Below, one piece after another: positions 1 through 5,614 of a stretch of 7,603 nucleotides of DNA. Below the pieces are notes generated by a model, which was not told where the DNA came from, made no database searches, and saw nothing but the letters and a program-made list of their open reading frames with translations. Numbering within the stretch: the stretch's first letter is position 1; the number at the start of each line of letters is the position of its first letter. The DNA lies in the NCBI GenBank assembly GCA_031277235.1, contig JAITMT010000378.1, positions 1 through 7,603 on the forward strand, given 5' to 3'. The translations under genes were made by a program, and so were the position numbers. This DNA comes from Tannerella sp. (GTDB taxonomy: Bacteria > Bacteroidota > Bacteroidia > Bacteroidales > Tannerellaceae).

Positions 1-1140
1 CGCTTTGGCAAATACAAGCAAAACAGTTTCCCTCAAAAACTCGAAAGGAACTGTCATTGACGAAGTTACCTATCCGAATGCTACCGCTGCAAAATCCTAC
101 GAAAGATTGCCGGACGGCATGTGGCATAATTCCACCGATCCGCGCGGAGGCACGCCCGGAAGCAAAAATTCGGGGGGAACAACTGTACCGCCAGACCCCG
201 ACCCGATTGACGACTCCCAGCCCGGCGACGTGATTATCAATGAAATTATGGCAAATCCCACAGGATTGACGCAACTTTCTGAAACGGAATATGTTGAATT
301 TTACAACGCTTCCGGTTCGGATATTTACCTAAAAAACTGGACTTTCGTTTATGATGGAAGTGAGACCGAACTACCTGATACTGTGCTAAAACCGGGTCAA
401 TACGCAGTAATATACCGCTCCGGTAGAAATATTACAGCCGAAAGTTCGGCTTTGCTGCTGCCTCTGGATAAATTCCCGTCCGCTCTTGCCAATACAAGCA
501 AAACAGTTGCCCTCAGAAACTCGAAAGGAACTGTCATTGACGAAGTTACCTATCCGAATGCTACCGCTGCAAAATCCTACGAAAGATTACCGGATGGCGC
601 GTGGCACAATTCCACCGACCCGCGCGGCGGAACGCCCGGAGGCAAAAATTCGGAAGAAACAACTTTGCCGCCAGACCCTGACCCCACCGACAATTCCCAG
701 CCTGGTGACGTGATTATCAACGAAATCATGGCAAATCCCGTCGGACTGACCCAATTACCTGAAACGGAATATGTAGAATTTTTCAACGCCTCCGGTTCGG
801 ATATTTACCTGAAAAACTGGGCTTTTGTTTACGACGGCACAGAAATATCGCTACCCGATACTGTCTTAAAATCAGGACAATACGCATTAATCTATCGCTC
901 CGGTCGAAATATTGTTGCTGAAAATTCGGCGTTGCTGTTGCCATTGGATAAATTCCCGTCCGCTCTGGCAAATACCGGTAGAACGGTTGCTCTCCAATAC
1001 TCCAAAGGGCTTGTGATTGATGAAGTTACCTATCCTCCGGCAACGGCTGCAAAATCTTACGAAAGATTGCCGGATGGCGCGTGGCACAATTCCACCGACC
1101 CGCGCGGCGGAACGCCCGGAGGCAAAAATTCGGAAGAAAC
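1..1140 (+). repeat. Tandem 480-bp coding repeats (LTD modules)
   Basis: Three in-phase copies of a 480-bp (160-codon) unit lie in the LTD gene: a partial one ending at 180, then 181-660 and 661-1140. The register is exact with no indels; for example AATACAAGCAAAACAGTT at 11 recurs at 491, and its diverged partner starts at 971. Similarity is uneven. The stretches 37-108 and 517-588 are identical (72 nt), as are 590-660 and 1070-1140 (71 nt), while other segments differ by about 10-20%. The array continues off the left edge, so its copy number is unknown. After 1140 the sequence passes into the divergent fourth domain. Confidence 0.95.
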
Positions 1141-2002
1141 CGCCGAGCCGCCGACTCCCGGTGAAACCTCCTTCGTTGAACCGTTGGAAATCATTATCAA
1201 TGAAATCCTTGCGAATCCCTACACAGGCGGAAGTGAATATATCGAATTGTATAATCGTTCGGATAAACCTTTGTCTGTAAGCGGTTTGGCTATAGCATTG
1301 CGTGATGCGGAGGGTAATCTTCGGACACATTATCCGCTCAAGTCCATTTCGGCTACGATTGAGGCAGGCGGCTACATCGTCCTTACCGAAAATAAGGAAG
1401 GTGTATTAAATTTCTATCCATCAGTGTCTTCCGAATCGGTATATGTCGTGAATTTGCCGATTTTGAACAATGAAGGGAGCGATATTGTTCTGTTCAGAAC
1501 CGGCGACAACGTCGTGATTGACGAGGTTCATTACTCGTCCGACTGGCACAACGGCGCCATCAAGGAACAAAAAGGCGTTTCACTGGAACGGATTCATTCC
1601 GACGGAGACTCAAATGATAAAAACAATTGGATATCAGCCATTTTCGAGGCTGGATACGGTACGCCGGGATATAAAAATTCGCAAGACGGAGCAGAAACGG
1701 TTGCCGGTAAACTCAGCATTGAAGCGCCGGAATATATGGATGGCTTTGATTACTATTTACTTAAATATCAGACAGATAAAACAGGCTACCATTGCAGGGC
1801 GGAAGTATATTCAACATCAGGCAAAAAAGTGGCGGAAATCACCAATAATCAACTTGTTGCACTGGAAAGTGAATTGAAATGGGATGGCAAGGGATTGGAC
1901 GGAAACCGTTTGATAAAAGGTGTTTACGTATTTTATGCCGAACTTTTCAATCCCCAAACAGGTGAGCATAAAGCCTTTAAGCGTGCGTTTCTGGTAAAAT
2001 GA
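2..2002 (+). CDS. Multidomain lamin-tail-domain (LTD) repeat protein, 5' partial
   Basis: The reading frame is open from the first full codon at the left edge, so the N-terminus, including any signal peptide, is missing. The TTG at position 5 lies inside a repeat (ALANTSKTV; compare SALANTSKTV later) and is not a start. Counting from that codon, LTD remnant A covers residues 1-56, LTD B 76-216, LTD C 236-376 and LTD D about 396-559. Each complete domain opens with IINEI(M/L)ANP followed by EY(V/I)E(F/L)(Y/F)N, the LTD signature, and ends with GTPGxKNS. Pro/Asp- or Pro/Glu-rich linkers of about 19 residues separate them. B and C differ at about 17 of 141 positions; D is much more divergent. 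Residues 569-665 resemble a FlgD-like Ig domain (WDGKGLDG, then KGVYVFYAEL). LTDs are Ig-fold modules common in secreted Bacteroidetes proteins, often beside hydrolases. An exported or surface role in adhesion or scaffolding is inferred. No catalytic domain is visible here. Confidence 0.9.
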   Translation, partial: ALANTSKTVSLKNSKGTVIDEVTYPNATAAKSYERLPDGMWHNSTDPRGGTPGSKNSGGTTVPPDPDPIDDSQPGDVIINEIMANPTGLTQLSETEYVEFYNASGSDIYLKNWTFVYDGSETELPDTVLKPGQYAVIYRSGRNITAESSALLLPLDKFPSALANTSKTVALRNSKGTVIDEVTYPNATAAKSYERLPDGAWHNSTDPRGGTPGGKNSEETTLPPDPDPTDNSQPGDVIINEIMANPVGLTQLPETEYVEFFNASGSDIYLKNWAFVYDGTEISLPDTVLKSGQYALIYRSGRNIVAENSALLLPLDKFPSALANTGRTVALQYSKGLVIDEVTYPPATAAKSYERLPDGAWHNSTDPRGGTPGGKNSEETAEPPTPGETSFVEPLEIIINEILANPYTGGSEYIELYNRSDKPLSVSGLAIALRDAEGNLRTHYPLKSISATIEAGGYIVLTENKEGVLNFYPSVSSESVYVVNLPILNNEGSDIVLFRTGDNVVIDEVHYSSDWHNGAIKEQKGVSLERIHSDGDSNDKNNWISAIFEAGYGTPGYKNSQDGAETVAGKLSIEAPEYMDGFDYYLLKYQTDKTGYHCRAEVYSTSGKKVAEITNNQLVALESELKWDGKGLDGNRLIKGVYVFYAELFNPQTGEHKAFKRAFLVK

Positions 2003-2963
2003 TGCTATCCATGATTGCAAACAGTTCTTCGACCGTTTCGGCGCGAAGCATGGCGACGCGGGTCGGTTTGAAGTCGGGAATACCTTTGAATAAGGGAGTT
2101 GCGGCAAGATGGCGGCGGATATGCAGGATACCTCTGTGTCCGTCCAGGCGTTCGACACTCTGAAGTACCTGTTTTTTAAGGATTTCAAGATACCATGTAA
2201 AAGATTCGGACGGTAGCAGTTCACCCGTCTCAAGATAGTGTTTCACTTCACGGAAAATCCACGATCTGCCGATGCTTCCGCGTCCAATCATCACGCCATC
2301 AACGCCATAGCGATCAAAATACATCTTGCATTTTTCCGCCGAAGTAATGTCGCCGTTTCCGATAATCGGAATTGTCATCCGCTGATTTTCCTTGACTTTT
2401 CCAATCAAAGTCCAATCGGCTTCACCCGTGTACATTTGTGCGCGTGTTCGCCCGTGAATCGAAAGCGCGGCGATACCGCAATCCTGCAACTGTTCAGCGA
2501 GTTCCACTATGATTTTGTGCTCACCGTCCCAGCCCAGCCGCGTTTTTACCGTAACAGGCGTTTTCACCGACTTGACCACTTCGCGCGTAATGGCAAGCAT
2601 CTGCGGTATATTTTGCAACATTCCCGCACCTGCGCCTTTGTGGGCAATTTTTTTGACGGGACAGCCGAAATTAATATCAATGACGTCCGGGTTAGACGCT
2701 TCGCAAATCTGCGCCGCTTCGACCATCGGCGCGACGTCCCTGCCGTAAATTTGAATCGCTACGGGACGCTCCTCGCCGGCAATCGCGAGTTTCTCCTTCG
2801 TCCTGTTTACGTGGCGTATCAGCGCGTCGCTCGAAACAAATTCGGTATAAACCATATCTGCTCCGAACTGCTTGCATAACAGGCGAAAAGATATGTCCGT
2901 CACATCTTCCATCGGCGCCAGCAGCACGGGTTTATCGCCTAAATTTACGTTTCCGATTGTCAT
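1977..2963 (-). CDS. dusB: tRNA-dihydrouridine synthase, DusB/NifR3-type
   Basis: This 328-residue FMN enzyme reduces specific uridines in the tRNA D-loop to dihydrouridine in the cytosol, using NADPH. The TIM-barrel landmarks appear in order. LLAPMEDVTD (14-23) is the N-terminal FMN loop. QIYGRD (71-76) follows, then INFGCPVKKI (97-106), which holds the catalytic Cys101. KTRLGWD (140-146) contains the conserved Lys140, and SIHGRTRAQMYTGEADW (168-184) contains His170. IIGNGDI (200-206) and MIGRGSIG (225-232) form the phosphate-binding end of the barrel. A helical C-terminal domain follows. Length and motifs fit DusB better than DusA or DusC. The ATG at 2963 starts directly before the barrel and lies about 22 bp downstream of a good promoter. 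The gene is probably transcribed alone: 117 bp and its own promoter separate it from the gene upstream on the same strand. Its last codons overlap the convergent LTD gene by 26 bp. Confidence 0.95.
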   Translation of the reverse strand: MTIGNVNLGDKPVLLAPMEDVTDISFRLLCKQFGADMVYTEFVSSDALIRHVNRTKEKLAIAGEERPVAIQIYGRDVAPMVEAAQICEASNPDVIDINFGCPVKKIAHKGAGAGMLQNIPQMLAITREVVKSVKTPVTVKTRLGWDGEHKIIVELAEQLQDCGIAALSIHGRTRAQMYTGEADWTLIGKVKENQRMTIPIIGNGDITSAEKCKMYFDRYGVDGVMIGRGSIGRSWIFREVKHYLETGELLPSESFTWYLEILKKQVLQSVERLDGHRGILHIRRHLAATPLFKGIPDFKPTRVAMLRAETVEELFAIMDSIILPETHA

Positions 2964-2985
2964 AAATGAATTGTATTTCCGGCTG

Positions 2986-3016
2986 CAAAATTACAAACTT
3001 TCGCTGTAACCTCAAA
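2986..3016 (-). promoter_or_regulatory. Predicted Bacteroidetes-type promoter of dusB
   Basis: Read on the minus strand, TTTG (3016 to 3013) is followed after 19 bp by TAATTTTG (2993 to 2986). This is a perfect match to the Bacteroidetes TTTG / TAnnTTTG promoter with typical spacing. Transcription would start near 2979, giving a leader of about 16 nt before the ATG at 2963. A second -7-like box, TATTTTTG (3020 to 3013), overlaps the -33 element and could act as an alternative upstream promoter, although its own -33 match is poor. Confidence 0.7.
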
Positions 3017-3029
3017 AATATGAGTTACA
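3005..3029. promoter_or_regulatory. Imperfect inverted repeat over the dusB -33 region, possible operator
   Basis: TGTAACCTCA (3005-3014) and TGAGTTACA (3021-3029) are inverted copies except for one extra C, and AAAATA lies between them. The repeat covers the -33 TTTG of the dusB promoter, where a dimeric regulator could act. No regulator is identified and a chance origin is possible. It is not followed by a T-run on either strand, so it does not look like a terminator. Confidence 0.35.
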
Positions 3030-3080
3030 TGACTGCAATTCGTCCGCAATGGCGATGCGAAAAATTATTGTTAATATGCA

Positions 3081-3545
3081 CTAATATCTACCTTTAACGA
3101 TAAAAAACGAGCCTCTGATAGTTCCGGCAAGTTTGGATTTCATCCGGGCAAACTTGAACTTGCCTTCCAGTTCTTTCGGCACCTCCATTCCGTCGGATAG
3201 TTTCAATCCTACGGCGCTTTTCTCCGATCCGTCAATCGAATACATCACGTTGAGTGCAAGACCGTCTTCATAGAAAACATAGGTAATTTTGGCGCCATCC
3301 AACTCAAACTGCGACGTTTCCAACGGTTTTGCCGCAAATTCAATTCCGCGTTCTTCCTTTAAGATACGGTTCACATAATCAAGTGTTTCCCTGCTTTCAT
3401 CCGCCGGAACGGTCGTAAATGCAAGATTGTATTTGTTCACATAATAACGGGCTTCATTCGCCCGCAATCCGGCAAGCGCCGCCGCCACCGGAGAGGATTC
3501 CAATCCCGCCGTGGTTACATTCTTAAAATCAACAGTATAAGACAT
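3081..3545 (-). CDS. Uncharacterised 154-residue soluble protein
   Basis: I do not recognise this family. The frame is open from 3575, but I place the start at the ATG at 3545 (MSYTVDFKNV). The upstream ATG falls inside a predicted -7 promoter box, and the shorter start leaves a typical A-rich leader. There is no signal peptide, membrane segment or cysteine. Residues 1-65 look mainly helical, with an Ala-rich stretch (SPVAAALAGLRANEARYY, 18-35). Residues 78-105 look like beta strands (FELDGAKITYVFYEDGLALN). The C-terminus is basic with beta character (KFKFARMKSKLAGTIRGSFF, 129-148; ends IVKGRY). It is divergent from argS and lies upstream of dusB on the same strand, separated by 117 bp that include a dusB promoter. 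The intact frame, codon use like its neighbours and a matching promoter support a real, probably cytosolic, gene. No function can be assigned. Confidence 0.8.
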   Translation of the reverse strand: MSYTVDFKNVTTAGLESSPVAAALAGLRANEARYYVNKYNLAFTTVPADESRETLDYVNRILKEERGIEFAAKPLETSQFELDGAKITYVFYEDGLALNVMYSIDGSEKSAVGLKLSDGMEVPKELEGKFKFARMKSKLAGTIRGSFFIVKGRY

Positions 3546-3572
3546 TATTTTTGTATTTAATGAAAATTTCCG

Positions 3573-3602
3573 CAAAGGTAAATATTAATGTTGAATTGCA
3601 CA
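3573..3602 (-). promoter_or_regulatory. Predicted promoter of the 154-residue protein gene
   Basis: On the minus strand TACCTTTG (3580 to 3573) is a perfect TAnnTTTG -7 box, 27 bp upstream of the ATG at 3545. The -33 region has no TTTG; the best partial match is TGTG (3602 to 3599), at an 18-bp spacing. The transcript would begin near 3566 with a leader of about 20 nt that is A/T-rich and lacks a Shine-Dalgarno sequence. Confidence 0.55.
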
Positions 3603-3628
3603 GCGGTATGTGTTATTTTTTTTCAATT

Positions 3629-3663
3629 TTTGTCCCGTGCTAAACTTTTTTGTACTATTTTTG
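3629..3663 (+). promoter_or_regulatory. Predicted promoter of argS
   Basis: TTTG at 3629-3632 and TATTTTTG at 3656-3663 match the Bacteroidetes -33 and -7 consensus, with a 23-bp spacer at the long end of the usual range. Transcription would start near 3670, only about 10 nt before the argS ATG at 3680. The promoter overlaps the ten extra in-frame codons upstream of that ATG (from TTG at 3650), which supports 3680 as the true start. An AGGA sits almost against the ATG, too close to act as a normal ribosome-binding site. Confidence 0.65.
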
Positions 3664-3679
3664 CACAAAATTTCAGGAT

Positions 3680-5476
3680 ATGACAATCGAAAATACATTA
3701 TTGAACGCTATATTACAGGCAATTAAGCAATTGTACGGCGTAGAGGCTGCACCGGGACAGGCGTCGCTCCAAAAGACCAAAAAGGAATTTCAGGGACATT
3801 TGACGCTCGTGGTTTTTCCCCTTTTGAAAATTTCCAAGAAATCACCCGAACAGACGGCAACCGAAATCGGTCAATATCTGATTGATAATCATTCCGATAC
3901 AGTTGTGGAATACAATGTGATTAAGGGATTTTTGAATCTGACGATAACCGGCGCCAATTGGTTGAAACTGTTGCTTGAAATCAATGATAATGAGCGATTT
4001 GGCTTTATTGAAACTTCGGAAAACGCGCCGCTGGCGATGATTGAATATTCGTCGCCGAACACGAACAAACCGCTGCATCTCGGGCACATCCGGAACAATT
4101 TACTGGGCTACAGCCTTTCGGAAATTATGAAGGCAAATGGTTATAAAGTCGTGAAAACCAATATTGTAAACGATCGCGGAATCCATATCTGCAAATCCAT
4201 GTTGGCGTGGCAAAAATGGGGCGGAGGAGAAACGCCCGAAACTGCCGGCGTCAAGGGCGACCATCTTGTCGGAAAATATTACGTTTTGTTCGACAAAATG
4301 TACAAGGAGGAGTTGAAAGACCTGCAAACCAAAGGCTTAACAGAAAAGGAAGCCGAAGAAAAATCGTCCGTAATGGCGGAAGCCCGCGAAATGTTGCGCA
4401 AATGGGAAGCGGGCGACGAACAGGTGCGCGCGCTCTGGAACGAAATGAACAGTTGGGTATATAGCGGATTTTCAGAAACTTACAAACGTCTGGGCGTGGA
4501 TTTCGACAAAATATATTACGAATCGGAAACCTACACCGAAGGCAGGGAAAAAGTGCTGGAAGGCGTGGAAAAAGGTATTTTCTACCGCAAGGAAGACGGT
4601 TCCGTCTGGGCAGATTTGACGGCTAACGGACTGGATGAAAAGGTTTTACTGCGCTCGGATGGAACTTCGGTCTATATGACGCAGGACATCGGCACCGCCA
4701 AACTGCGCTTTGACGATTATCCGATTGACAAAATGATTTATGTGGTCGGGAATGAACAAAACTATCATTTTCAGGTGCTTGCGATTTTATTGGACAAACT
4801 TGGATTCGAGTTCGGCAAAGATTTGGTGCATTTTTCCTACGGAATGGTGGAACTGCCTGAAGGCAAGATGAAAAGCCGCGAGGGGACGGTCGTTGATGCG
4901 GACGATTTGATTGATGAAATGATTACGACCGCCCGTGAAATTTCGCAGGAACTCGGTAAGTTGGAAGGACTTACGCGGGAAGAAGCCGACAATATTATCC
5001 GAATCATCGGTCTCGGCTCGCTGAAATATTTTATTTTGAAAGTGGATCCGCGCAAAAACATGACGTTCAATCCGAAGGAATCCATTGACTTCAACGGCAA
5101 TACAGGTTCATTTATTCAATATACGTATGCGCGCATACGTTCTGTTTTGCGAAAAGCCGAAGAACAGGGCTTGCAATTGATTGATAATCTGCCAAATGAC
5201 ACACCTCTAACCGAAAAGGAAGAAGCGCTAATCCAGATGCTTTCGGAATTTCCCGCCACCGTGAAAGAGGCAGGCGAAACATACAGTCCTGCACTGATAG
5301 CCAACTACATATACGATTTGGTGAAGGAGTACAATCAGTTCTATCACGATTACAGCATTTTGAAGGAAGAAAACGAAGCCGTCAAAAATCTGCGGTTAAT
5401 GATTTCGGCAAACACGGCAAAAGTCATAAAATCAGGACTGTCGCTGCTGGGGATTGATGCGCCGGAAAGGATGTAG
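3680..5476 (+). CDS. argS: Arginyl-tRNA synthetase
   Basis: This 598-residue class Ia enzyme charges tRNA-Arg with arginine using ATP, in the cytosol, and is essential for translation. Residues 1-90 form the ArgRS-specific N-terminal domain that recognises the tRNA D-loop. The catalytic Rossmann domain follows. Its ATP-binding HIGH motif is HLGH (133-136) within EYSSPNTNKPLHLGHIRNN. DGTSVYMTQDIGTAK (327-341) and YVVGNEQNYHF (354-364) are typical ArgRS core sequences. The KMSKS-equivalent loop is KMKSR (396-400), followed by EGTVVDADDLIDEM. GSFIQYTYARIRSVL (476-490) opens the all-helical DALR anticodon-binding domain, which runs to the end (GIDAPERM). Length fits bacterial ArgRS with no gap or truncation. 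The ATG at 3680 was chosen because codons upstream of it lie in the promoter. The gene is divergent from the 154-residue protein gene and convergent with the TPR gene, so it is probably monocistronic. No clear intrinsic terminator follows the stop. Confidence 0.98.
   Translation: MTIENTLLNAILQAIKQLYGVEAAPGQASLQKTKKEFQGHLTLVVFPLLKISKKSPEQTATEIGQYLIDNHSDTVVEYNVIKGFLNLTITGANWLKLLLEINDNERFGFIETSENAPLAMIEYSSPNTNKPLHLGHIRNNLLGYSLSEIMKANGYKVVKTNIVNDRGIHICKSMLAWQKWGGGETPETAGVKGDHLVGKYYVLFDKMYKEELKDLQTKGLTEKEAEEKSSVMAEAREMLRKWEAGDEQVRALWNEMNSWVYSGFSETYKRLGVDFDKIYYESETYTEGREKVLEGVEKGIFYRKEDGSVWADLTANGLDEKVLLRSDGTSVYMTQDIGTAKLRFDDYPIDKMIYVVGNEQNYHFQVLAILLDKLGFEFGKDLVHFSYGMVELPEGKMKSREGTVVDADDLIDEMITTAREISQELGKLEGLTREEADNIIRIIGLGSLKYFILKVDPRKNMTFNPKESIDFNGNTGSFIQYTYARIRSVLRKAEEQGLQLIDNLPNDTPLTEKEEALIQMLSEFPATVKEAGETYSPALIANYIYDLVKEYNQFYHDYSILKEENEAVKNLRLMISANTAKVIKSGLSLLGIDAPERM
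5123..5140. repeat. Perfect 18-bp palindrome inside argS
   Basis: ACGTATGCGCGCATACGT is its own reverse complement and ends on both sides at a mismatch. It fills exactly six codons (TYARIR, ArgRS residues 482-487) at the start of the anticodon-binding domain. The family conserves this protein segment, so the palindrome may be a by-product of coding. It could still form a cruciform or an RNA hairpin. Confidence 0.9.
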
Positions 5477-5481
5477 TCAGT

Positions 5482-5545
5482 GTGTAGTTATTAGAGTTTA
5501 GAGTGTAGTTAATCAATTGATAATTGACAATGGACAATTGATAAT
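5482..5545. repeat. Degenerate 21-bp tandem repeat in the argS/TPR spacer
   Basis: The A/T-rich spacer after argS holds three 21-bp units starting at 5482, 5503 and 5524. Units 1 and 2 share the opening GTGTAGTTA (5482-5490, 5503-5511). Units 2 and 3 share the ending CAATTGATAA, which extends to CAATTGATAAT (5514-5524, 5535-5545). The region includes the palindrome ATCAATTGAT (5512-5521). From memory, AATTGATAATTGACAATT-like runs are frequent in Bacteroidetes intergenic regions. There is no coding potential and no T-run terminator. Convergent transcripts from argS and the TPR gene would meet here. Confidence 0.7.
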
Positions 5546-5597
5546 GGGGGTGTTGGTCAAATTTCCCTTTTGGGAGGGGTGTCCGAAGGAGGATGGT
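5546..5597. repeat. GC-rich hairpin element, probable interspersed intergenic repeat
   Basis: This short G-rich block sits inside A/T-rich spacer DNA. It contains two small hairpins: TCCC-TTTT-GGGA (5564-5575) and TCC-GAA-GGA (5582-5590), around GGGAGGGGTGTCCGAAGGA. It is bordered by AATTGATAAT on both sides (5536-5545 and 5606-5615, with 8 bp between its right end and the right copy). From memory, GGAGGGGTG-CCGAAGG-type sequences recur between genes in some Bacteroidetes genomes; this could not be searched. It could be a non-coding mobile repeat, or act as a weak bidirectional terminator between the convergent genes. Confidence 0.5.
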
Positions 5598-5614
5598 ATT
5601 TATAGAATTGATAA

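Noticed and set aside
5..7. TTG as the start codon of the LTD gene
   Set aside because: The codon falls inside the 480-bp repeat and matches the Leu of SALANTSKTV in later copies. The gene clearly continues to the left of the window.
1..1140. CRISPR array or transposon direct repeats
   Set aside because: The repeats are 480 bp, contiguous and in coding frame with LTD domain borders. They lack short repeats with spacers.
2238..2879. 213-codon open frame antisense to dusB
   Set aside because: It is fully opposite a confidently identified gene, has no recognisable domain and has an Arg/His/Phe-rich composition typical of antisense frames.
3042..3075. Intrinsic terminator after the 154-residue protein gene
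   Set aside because: The best inverted repeat (CGCA...TGCG) is only 4 bp and has no T-run after it in the direction of transcription.
3546..3575. Ten-codon extension of the 154-residue protein from the ATG at 3575
   Set aside because: The upstream ATG overlaps the TACCTTTG -7 box, so it would not be transcribed from that promoter. The ATG at 3545 has a typical leader.
3650..3679. Ten-codon N-terminal extension of argS from TTG
   Set aside because: These codons overlap the predicted -7 box, and ArgRS proteins normally begin close to the MTIENTLL segment.
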